Positions 1 to 5,206 of a stretch of DNA of 5,701 nucleotides are shown here, one piece after another. The notes beneath the pieces were generated by a model, which was not told where the DNA came from, did not search any database, and saw only the letters and a program-made list of their open reading frames with translations. The stretch is from NCBI GenBank assembly GCA_028714595.1, contig JAQTMD010000077.1, positions 1,480 to 7,180 of the forward strand. Direction: 5' to 3'. The position numbers were made by a program, and so were the translations under genes. This stretch comes from Candidatus Omnitrophota bacterium (GTDB lineage Bacteria; Omnitrophota; Gorgyraeia; Gygaellales; Profunditerraquicolaceae). Positions within the stretch are counted from its first letter, which is position 1. Each line of letters starts with the position of its first letter.

Positions 1-258
1 GCGCACGACAGGCGCGGGATTTATAATGTCGCCGGAAGCGATCTCATGGACCGCTACGCTTTTTCTCTGGCAGTGTGCAGGGAATTCGGCCTGGATCCCC
101 GCCTGGTCAAACCCGTGCTCACCGCCGAGCTGCACCAGAAGGCCGGTCGGCCGCTCAAGGCCGGCTTAAAGACCGATAAGGTACGCGCTGCCGTTGCTAT
201 CCCGATTATGGGGGTCCGCGAGGGCCTTGCGGCGTTCAAGAAGGAATGTAATGGATAA
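1..258 (+). CDS. rfbD: dTDP-4-dehydrorhamnose reductase, RmlD/RfbD family (3' end only)
   Basis: The reading frame is open from base 1, so this is the last 85 codons of a gene that begins outside the window. The first ATG in frame, at 46, is internal. The visible text matches the C-terminal substrate-binding part of RmlD-type short-chain dehydrogenases: a GIYNVAGSD strand, a DRYAF helix start, the 'FGLDPRLVKPV' segment, 'AGRPLKAGL' and a 'KTDKVR' turn. The full enzyme would reduce dTDP-4-keto-L-rhamnose to dTDP-L-rhamnose with NAD(P)H in the cytoplasm. The Rossmann nucleotide-binding motif and the YxxxK catalytic pair are upstream and cannot be checked. The stop codon overlaps the next gene's start by 8 bases, so the two are probably translated together. 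Next to rfbH, the reductase could instead act on another 4-keto sugar nucleotide, so the family is firmer than the exact substrate. Confidence 0.8.
   Translation, partial: AHDRRGIYNVAGSDLMDRYAFSLAVCREFGLDPRLVKPVLTAELHQKAGRPLKAGLKTDKVRAAVAIPIMGVREGLAAFKKECNG
238..245 (+). promoter_or_regulatory. Ribosome binding site for rfbH
   Basis: The sequence AAGAAGGA lies five bases before the ATG at 251, inside the last codons of the upstream reductase gene. It favours 251 over the in-frame ATG at 194, which would add 19 arginine-rich residues that do not resemble the start of RfbH proteins. Confidence 0.65.
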
Positions 259-1567
259 ATTGCGCTCTTCCATACTGAACAAGGTAAAAGATTATTACGC
301 CGCACGCCTGCGCGTAAAGGGATTTGTCCCCGGCAGGACCTATATCCCGTATGCCGGCCGCGTCTTTGATGAACGGGAGCTGGTCAAACTCGTTGACGCC
401 AGCCTTGATTTCTGGCTGACCTCGGGCAGGTTCACCGAGTCTTTCGAGAAAAGATTTTCCGGCCTTTTGAACAGGAAATTCTGCCTGGTATGCAATTCCG
501 GCTCCTCGGCTAATCTGTTGGCGGTCTCGGCGCTTACTTCGCCGTATCTGAAAAAGCGCAGGATGAAACCGGGTGACGAGGTGATCACTACTGCCTGCGG
601 TTTTCCGACCACGCTTAATCCGATAGTCCAGAACGGCCTGGTACCGGTATTCGTGGATGTGAGACTTGGCGATTACAACATCGATACTGCGATGCTGCCT
701 GCCGCGGCCTCGAAAAAGACCAAGGCCGTTTTCATCGCGCATACGCTGGGCAATACCGCAGATCCGGATGCGCTCGTCACGTTCGCTGCCGCCAGGGACC
801 TTTGGTTCATCGAGGATAATTGCGACGCGCTGGGGACGACCTATCGGAAGAAATTGACCGGCACCTTTGGAGACATCGCCAGTTTCAGTTTTTATCCGCC
901 CCACCATATTACCATGGGTGAGGGCGGCTCAGTCGTGACCGACGATCCGCTCCTTGCCAGGATCATGCTTTCGTTCCGCGACTGGGGAAGGGACTGCTGG
1001 TGCGGTTCAGGCAGGGATAATTCCTGCGGCAGGAGGTTCGGCCGGAAGTTCGGCACGCTGCCTTTCGGTTACGACCACAAGTACGTCTATTCACATATCG
1101 GCTACAATCTCAAGGCGACCGACATGCAGGCTGCCGTGGGATTGGCCCAGCTTGATAAGCTTGGCTCGTTCATCGCGCAGCGTAAAAAGAATTTCAATCT
1201 GCTCCTTAAGGGGCTGCGCGGGTACGAGGAGTATGTTCTGCTGCCGGAAGTCTTGCCGGGGGTCGAACCCAGCTGGTTCGGTTTCCCTATCCTGGTCAGA
1301 CCGACCGCGCCTTTTAAGCGTCTCGATATCGTTTCGTTTCTCGAGGGGCGCAAGATCGCCACCCGCATGCTCTTCGGCGGCAACCTCCTGCGTCAGCCCG
1401 CGTACAAGGGGATCCGTCACCGGTCGATCGGGACATTGCATAACACGGACCTGGTGATGAACAACCTCTTCTGGATCGGCGTGTATCCGGGCCTGACCCG
1501 CCCGATGATCGACTATATCCTGGAAACGTTCCAGGGTTTTTTCAAGTCCCGCAGGCTTTATGTGTGA
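251..1567 (+). CDS. rfbH: RfbH: CDP-4-keto-6-deoxy-D-glucose 3-dehydrase (E1), [2Fe-2S] PMP enzyme
   Basis: This 438-residue protein is a DegT/DnrJ/EryC1-fold enzyme of full expected length. It removes the C3 hydroxyl of CDP-4-keto-6-deoxyglucose, the key step toward 3,6-dideoxyhexoses (abequose, paratose, tyvelose, ascarylose) in O-antigens. The usual PLP lysine is replaced by histidine in 'SFYPPHHITMGEGG' (His218/His219), the hallmark of the dehydrase branch. The iron-sulfur ligands known from the Yersinia E1 enzyme are all present as Cys191 (IEDNCDALG), Cys249 and Cys251 (RDCWC) and Cys259, giving the exact spacing C-x57-C-x1-C-x7-C. Other family signatures are 'CNSGSSANLLA' (81-91), 'CGFPTTLNPI' (116-125) and 'YSHIGYNLKATDMQAA' (280-295). 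The family works with a flavin/iron-sulfur reductase (E3, DdhD/AscD type), which is not in this window. The start at 251 is chosen from the ribosome binding site and family alignment. The gene overlaps both neighbours by 8 bases. Confidence 0.95.
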   Translation: MDKLRSSILNKVKDYYAARLRVKGFVPGRTYIPYAGRVFDERELVKLVDASLDFWLTSGRFTESFEKRFSGLLNRKFCLVCNSGSSANLLAVSALTSPYLKKRRMKPGDEVITTACGFPTTLNPIVQNGLVPVFVDVRLGDYNIDTAMLPAAASKKTKAVFIAHTLGNTADPDALVTFAAARDLWFIEDNCDALGTTYRKKLTGTFGDIASFSFYPPHHITMGEGGSVVTDDPLLARIMLSFRDWGRDCWCGSGRDNSCGRRFGRKFGTLPFGYDHKYVYSHIGYNLKATDMQAAVGLAQLDKLGSFIAQRKKNFNLLLKGLRGYEEYVLLPEVLPGVEPSWFGFPILVRPTAPFKRLDIVSFLEGRKIATRMLFGGNLLRQPAYKGIRHRSIGTLHNTDLVMNNLFWIGVYPGLTRPMIDYILETFQGFFKSRRLYV

Positions 1568-2669
1568 CATTATCCTTCTGGTCTATGATCAGCCGGAGTA
1601 TACCCGGGCATGCATCGAGAGCATCCTGAAAGATTCCGAGTACCCCTGTCGGCTGATTATCGTTGACAACGGCAGTAAAGAGCTCAAGACGCGTCAGTAC
1701 CTCGAGCGCGTGGCTGCGGAGAATCCCGGCAGAGTGCGCGTGCTGCGTAACGAGCAAAACCAGGGTTATGTCGGGGCAGTGAACCAGGGATTCGCCGCGA
1801 CCGACAAGGAATTCGTCTGCGTGCTCAGTAATGACACCGTGGCCTATCCGGGATGGCTCTCTGAAATGGTACGCGTTGCGCACAGCGACCCTGCCATCGG
1901 GGTGGTCAATCCGCTCTGGGAGCTGCCGAAAAATTTTCGCGGCACGCGGGACGATTATGCAGAACGGGTCGCTCGATCGCGGGCCGGGCGCTTTATCGAG
2001 ACTGACTGGTGCCGCGGTTTCTGTTTCCTGGTCAAGCGCGCAGTGCTGGATAAGATCAAAGGGCTGGACGAGTCTTTTGCGCCGGCATACTACGACGACT
2101 GGGATTTTTCCCTGCGCGCGATCAGGGCCGGTTTTATCTGCGTGCGCGCCCTGGGGGCGTTCGTCTGGCACCACAAGAACGTGACCTACGGCCTTGAGTA
2201 CGGCGCAGAACTGAATGCAAAGATAGCAGAGAAGGGCAAGGTCTTTTGCGCGCGCTGGGGCAGCCCGCAGAGGCTTTTGGTCGTGGACTCAGGCGGCGAT
2301 CCGGCAGCAGAGAGGCCGATGGGAAAGTTCATCCTCGGCCTTATGCGCGATCAGAACAAAGTCACGCTCGTGCGCAGCGGCCATAGCGGGGCGCCGAGGC
2401 ATACCAGCCTCTGCGTACGCAGTTGTCCGGCCGGTCTCGTTGGTTTGTGTGCGCTGGCAGTGCTCTTGAACAATCTGCGCCACGGCATGCTGAAGCGCTT
2501 TGACCGCATTTACTGTTCTGGCAGGACGGCCCGTTTCCTGAAGGCCTTCCCGTTTATCGCGAACAGCTATCCGGTGGCTGAGCTTGAGGCCGGACTCGAC
2601 GATGTGGAAGGGCTTCTGGAACAGTCGCGCCGCTGGTCAAAAAAACCTTGTGTCAAGAACCGGGGATAA
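1560..2669 (+). CDS. Family 2 glycosyltransferase with an unassigned C-terminal region
   Basis: The 369-residue protein starts with a GT-A fold of glycosyltransferase family 2. Visible landmarks are the first beta strand (IILLVYDQPEYT, 4-15), the nucleotide-binding 'LIIVDNGS' (32-39), 'NQGYVGAVNQG' (67-77), an SND metal-site equivalent of DxD (90-92), and the acceptor-side motif 'YYDDWDFSLR' (177-186) with the likely catalytic acidic residues, followed by 'VWHH' (202-205). It should transfer a sugar from a nucleotide donor to a lipid-linked or growing glycan in the cytoplasm. The resemblance is to rhamnosyltransferase-like GT2 enzymes, but donor and acceptor cannot be read from sequence. Residues from about 236 to 369 are not part of the usual fold. 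They look like alternating strands and helices ('RLLVVDSGG', 'KVTLVRSG', 'FDRIYCSG') with a hydrophobic helix near 291-305, and I do not recognise them. The start ATG overlaps the end of rfbH by 8 bases and has only a weak AGG upstream, which suggests translational coupling. Confidence 0.88.
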   Translation: MCDIILLVYDQPEYTRACIESILKDSEYPCRLIIVDNGSKELKTRQYLERVAAENPGRVRVLRNEQNQGYVGAVNQGFAATDKEFVCVLSNDTVAYPGWLSEMVRVAHSDPAIGVVNPLWELPKNFRGTRDDYAERVARSRAGRFIETDWCRGFCFLVKRAVLDKIKGLDESFAPAYYDDWDFSLRAIRAGFICVRALGAFVWHHKNVTYGLEYGAELNAKIAEKGKVFCARWGSPQRLLVVDSGGDPAAERPMGKFILGLMRDQNKVTLVRSGHSGAPRHTSLCVRSCPAGLVGLCALAVLLNNLRHGMLKRFDRIYCSGRTARFLKAFPFIANSYPVAELEAGLDDVEGLLEQSRRWSKKPCVKNRG

Positions 2670-2673
2670 TACT

Positions 2674-3813
2674 ATGCGGGTACCGTTCATTCAATTAAAG
2701 GCAAGGGACGCACGGTTTGAGCGCGCCATACGGCAGGCTCTCGCAGCCGTGGTAGAACGAGGCGATTTTATCCTGGGTCTTGAAACGAAGAAGTTCGAGG
2801 CTGCATTTGCCGCGTACTGCGGCTCCCGCTTCGCCGTCGGCCTTAATTCCGGGACCGACGCCCTGTTCTTGAGCCTGAAGGCGTTGGGGATAGGGCCGGG
2901 CGATGAAGTGATCGTCCCGGCATTCACTTTTATTGCTACGGCAAACGCGGTCAGTTATACGGGCGCACGGCCGGTGTATGTCGATATCGACGAGCAAACG
3001 TTTACGATAGACCCGGCACAGACGGCACGCGCGGTCACCAGACGTACCAGGGCGATCATCCCCGTGCATCTCTTCGGTCAGTGTGCGGATATGAGGCCGC
3101 TTATGCGGATTGCCCGTAAACATTCCTTGAAAGTAATCGAAGACGCATGCCAGGCGCACGGGGCAGCGTATTATCTGAAACAGCGGCGCAGCGGCGCAGC
3201 GCCGTCGTACAAGGCCGGCGCCATGGGAGATGTCGGTTGTTTCAGTTTTTATCCCACGAAAAACCTGGGAGGGTTCGGAGACGCAGGACTGGTGGTTACG
3301 GATAATGCGCGCATCTGCGATACGCTGAAGAAACTCCGGGACTGCGGCAGGGTCTCGCGCTATGAACATGCCATGGTCGGATATAATTCGCGCCTGGACA
3401 CGTTGCAGGCTGCGGTGCTGGCAGTCAAGCTGCGCTATCTCGATGCCTGGAACAGGAAAAGGCAGCGGCTGGCCGCGATGTATGACCGGCTGCTTGCAGA
3501 CGCTGAAGGAGTACTGGCGCCGCGGAAGGCTTCGTACTCAAGCCACGTGTACCATATCTATGCCGTTCGCGTAAGACGACGGGAGAAGCTGGCCGCGCAC
3601 CTCAAGGCCCGTGGGATCGGCGCGATGATTCATTATCCCATCCCGCTTCATTTGCAGCCCGCGTATCAAGACCTCGGATATCGCAGGGGCGGTTTTCCCG
3701 TTGCGGAAAAAGTCTGCGGGGAAGTCCTGTCTCTGCCCATGCACCCGTTCCTTACGGGCTCCCAGGTTGGATTTGTCTGTTCCGAAATAAAAAAGTCATT
3801 TTTAAAAAGATAA
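2674..3813 (+). CDS. DegT/DnrJ/EryC1-family PLP-dependent nucleotide-sugar aminotransferase
   Basis: This 379-residue protein is a canonical sugar aminotransferase that would place an amino group, usually from glutamate, on a keto-sugar nucleotide. PLP-site features are 'GLNSGTDAL' (56-64, phosphate binding), 'PAFTFIATANAV' (82-93), the ring-stacking and pyridine-binding segment 'IEDACQAHGA' (155-164, Asp157) and the Schiff-base lysine Lys196 in 'SFYPTKNLGGFGD'. The C-terminal 'IHYPIPLHLQPAY' (319-331) is the variant I associate with C3-aminotransferases such as the DesV/FdtB/QdtB/WbpE group, so a 3-amino-sugar product is plausible, though position and substrate are inferred. The start at 2674 aligns with the family's 'VPF..L' beginning, and a GGGG lies eight bases upstream. 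The frame stays open back to 2584, but that extension overlaps the preceding gene and has no family similarity. An insertion of about ten residues sits near 167-180 and coincides with an 8-bp tandem repeat. Confidence 0.93.
   Translation: MRVPFIQLKARDARFERAIRQALAAVVERGDFILGLETKKFEAAFAAYCGSRFAVGLNSGTDALFLSLKALGIGPGDEVIVPAFTFIATANAVSYTGARPVYVDIDEQTFTIDPAQTARAVTRRTRAIIPVHLFGQCADMRPLMRIARKHSLKVIEDACQAHGAAYYLKQRRSGAAPSYKAGAMGDVGCFSFYPTKNLGGFGDAGLVVTDNARICDTLKKLRDCGRVSRYEHAMVGYNSRLDTLQAAVLAVKLRYLDAWNRKRQRLAAMYDRLLADAEGVLAPRKASYSSHVYHIYAVRVRRREKLAAHLKARGIGAMIHYPIPLHLQPAYQDLGYRRGGFPVAEKVCGEVLSLPMHPFLTGSQVGFVCSEIKKSFLKR
3181..3204 (+). repeat. Three-copy 8-bp tandem repeat inside the aminotransferase gene
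   Basis: The unit CAGCGGCG occurs twice exactly (3181-3188, 3189-3196) and once with a single G-to-C change (CAGCGCCG, 3197-3204). It encodes residues 170-177 (QRRSGAAP) of the aminotransferase. Eight is not a multiple of three, so change by one unit would shift the frame, whereas change by three units would not. Confidence 0.85.
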
Positions 3814-3817
3814 GGAG
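3812..3817 (+). promoter_or_regulatory. Strong ribosome binding site for the second glycosyltransferase
   Basis: AAGGAG lies eight bases before the ATG at 3826 and overlaps the stop codon (TAA, 3811-3813) of the aminotransferase. It is the best Shine-Dalgarno match in the window and fixes the start at 3826, even though this leaves about 18 residues before the first conserved strand. Confidence 0.85.
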
Positions 3818-3825
3818 ACGACCGT

Positions 3826-4620
3826 ATGTCCCGTAAGGACTTTCAAGGTGAAGGTGCGGCACCTCAGGGGGCGTCCCCGACGGTGGTCATTATCGCCAGG
3901 AACGAAGAAGCGAACATCGCAGAGGCGCTCAAGAGCGCGCACGGCTGGGCCGGCGAGATCATTGTCGTCGACGACAACAGTATTGACCGCACGGCCGTGA
4001 TCAGCGCACAATACGCCCGGGTGCTCAAGCGTCACATGGAGAACGAAGGCATCCATCGCAACTGGGCCTATGCCCAGGCGCGCACCGACTGGGTCTTGAG
4101 CCTTGATGCCGACGAGCAGCTCACCCCGGAGCTTCGCGACGAGATAATGCGCACGATACAGACCACGTCCCACGTCGCGTTCGACATCCCCCTGCGGAAT
4201 TTTATCGGCACTTACTGGGTCCGTTTCGGGGGCTGGTACCCGGCGCCCAAGGTCAGGCTTTTCCGCAGGGACAGGTTCAAATATGAGGAGGTGCAGGTGC
4301 ATCCGCGCGTGGTCGTTGACGGAACCGTCGGACACCTCACGGCGGACATCATCCATAAGGGCTATCCTGACATCGAGCATTTCCTGGCCAGCGTCAACCG
4401 GCAGACTACCCTGGAAGCGCAGAAATGGATCGCCACCGGCAGGAAGATGAGTTGCGGTCATATGCTTTGGCGCGCAATCGACCGGTTCTTCCGGCGGTAT
4501 GTCGGCAAGCAGGGCTTCCGCGACGGGATGTACGGGTTCCTTATCGCCTATTTTGACTCGCTGTACCAGTTTTTGAGCTACGTGAAGTACCGGGACATGG
4601 TCCGGAAGGGAAGTCAGTAA
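3826..4620 (+). CDS. Family 2 glycosyltransferase, WaaE/LgtF-like (LPS core type)
   Basis: The 264-residue protein has the compact GT2 form seen in LPS-core beta-glucosyltransferases of the WaaE/LgtF type. After an 18-residue N-terminal lead that lacks family motifs come 'VVIIARNEEANI' (20-31), the nucleotide-binding 'EIIVVDDNSIDRT' (44-56), the metal-binding DAD (94-96) in 'WVLSLDADEQL', and 'RFGGWYPAPKVRLFRR' (133-148), where the family normally has a similar HGGWYP...LRLFRR stretch. 'VQVHP' (156-160) corresponds to the family's VHE region. The C-terminal part (about 212-257) is rich in aromatic and basic residues, has no clear transmembrane span, and probably docks on the inner membrane surface. 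It would add a hexose, perhaps glucose, to a core or carrier-bound acceptor. Neighbouring a heptose phosphatase fits a role near a heptose-containing core, since characterised WaaE/LgtF enzymes act on heptose. The exact linkage is inference. Confidence 0.9.
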   Translation: MSRKDFQGEGAAPQGASPTVVIIARNEEANIAEALKSAHGWAGEIIVVDDNSIDRTAVISAQYARVLKRHMENEGIHRNWAYAQARTDWVLSLDADEQLTPELRDEIMRTIQTTSHVAFDIPLRNFIGTYWVRFGGWYPAPKVRLFRRDRFKYEEVQVHPRVVVDGTVGHLTADIIHKGYPDIEHFLASVNRQTTLEAQKWIATGRKMSCGHMLWRAIDRFFRRYVGKQGFRDGMYGFLIAYFDSLYQFLSYVKYRDMVRKGSQ

Positions 4621-4622
4621 CA

Positions 4623-4635
4623 GCGCCGGGGGCGC
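4623..4635 (+). promoter_or_regulatory. Small GC hairpin directly before the gmhB ribosome binding site
   Basis: GCGCC (4623-4627) and GGCGC (4631-4635) form a perfect 5-bp stem with a GGG loop. It occupies most of the 22-base gap and ends next to the presumed Shine-Dalgarno stretch AGGTGAT (4636-4642), which abuts the ATG at 4643. There is no T tract, so it is not an intrinsic terminator. It may affect translation initiation or simply be chance in GC-rich DNA. Confidence 0.35.
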
Positions 4636-4642
4636 AGGTGAT

Positions 4643-5206
4643 ATGCAGAAAGTAAAGGCAATATTTCTGGACCGCGACGGCGTGGTCAACGAATATCCGG
4701 GTCACGGCGATTACGTGAAGAGCCCGGATGAATTCAGGCTGCTGCCCGGCGCAGTGCAGGCGCTGGAGGAACTGAGCGCCGCGGGTTTCAGGCTTTTCAT
4801 CGTCTCCAACCAGGCAGGAGTGGCAAAGGGGCTCTACACCGATTGCGACCTCCGGGATATGGATGACCGGCTGCAGCAGGCGCTGGCAGGACGCGCAAAA
4901 CTGGACGGTATTTATTATTGCACTCACCGCAAGGAAGAGGACTGTCCCTGCCGCAAACCGAAGACCGGCCTTATCGACAAGGCGGTTTCCCTGCTGGCCG
5001 GCGAAGGCCTGTCCCTGGACCGTTCGGCAAGTTTTTTCATCGGGGATTCCATCCCCGACATGGAGACCGGCAGAAATGCGGGTCTGACCACGATACTCGT
5101 CTTTTCCGGGAAGGAAAAGCCGCAGAACCACAAAGTTTGGACAACTCAGCCTGACCGGACCGCGCAGGACCTGTCCGCAGCAGCGCGCGCCATCCTACGA
5201 AAATGA
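4643..5206 (+). CDS. gmhB: HAD-IIIA phosphatase, GmhB-like (D-glycero-D-manno-heptose 1,7-bisphosphate 7-phosphatase)
   Basis: This 187-residue protein has the length and motifs of GmhB, which removes the C7 phosphate from heptose 1,7-bisphosphate on the way to the ADP- or GDP-heptose used in LPS core or surface glycans. HAD motif I is 'FLDRDGVVN' (Asp10 nucleophile, Asp12 acid/base). Motif II is 'VSNQAGVAKG' (Ser55-Asn56-Gln57). A zinc-binding loop follows as Cys93-x-His95-x5-Cys101-x-Cys103, leading into 'CRKPKTG' with the motif III lysine region (Lys105/Lys107). Motif IV is 'FIGDSIPDMETGRNAG' (Asp135, Asp139). The zinc loop is the short version, unlike the longer one in E. coli GmhB. The related histidinol-phosphate phosphatase domain (HisB-N) shares these motifs, but the surface-glycan neighbourhood favours the heptose role. 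The start has AGGTGAT just before it. The stop overlaps the next gene in an ATGA junction. Confidence 0.86.
   Translation: MQKVKAIFLDRDGVVNEYPGHGDYVKSPDEFRLLPGAVQALEELSAAGFRLFIVSNQAGVAKGLYTDCDLRDMDDRLQQALAGRAKLDGIYYCTHRKEEDCPCRKPKTGLIDKAVSLLAGEGLSLDRSASFFIGDSIPDMETGRNAGLTTILVFSGKEKPQNHKVWTTQPDRTAQDLSAAARAILRK

Noticed and set aside
194..250. An earlier in-frame ATG for rfbH, adding 19 residues.
   Set aside because: The extension is an arginine-rich shadow of the reductase gene. The AAGAAGGA site is correctly spaced only for the ATG at 251.
236..907. Long open frames on the minus strand (also at 1542-2174, 2695-3369, 3802-4689 and 4541-5131).
   Set aside because: They lie antisense to genes with clear family motifs. 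Their translations show no recognisable motifs and are the expected by-product of GC-rich codon bias.
2584..2673. A 30-codon upstream extension of the aminotransferase frame.
   Set aside because: It overlaps the end of the glycosyltransferase gene, lacks a ribosome binding site and shows no family similarity. The protein aligns with its family from 2674.
2639..2674. An A7 run near the 3' end of the first glycosyltransferase gene, with the +1 frame open straight into the aminotransferase (possible frameshift fusion).
   Set aside because: The heptamer is phased for -1 slippage, but a -1 shift does not enter the aminotransferase frame; only a +1 shift would. The aminotransferase has its own ATG at the family-typical position, and the GT stop lies four bases before it, so two separate genes is the simpler reading.
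3781..3811. An A/T-rich patch at the end of the aminotransferase gene as a possible promoter or terminator.
   Set aside because: It is coding sequence for a lysine-rich C-terminus. No paired -35/-10 elements or stem followed by T residues could be made out, and the next gene begins 12 bases after the stop.
3852..3864. A perfect inverted repeat AGGTGC-G-GCACCT near the start of the second glycosyltransferase gene.
   Set aside because: It yields only a 5-bp stem with a 3-base loop inside coding sequence, has no T tract, and is isolated, so chance is the simplest explanation.
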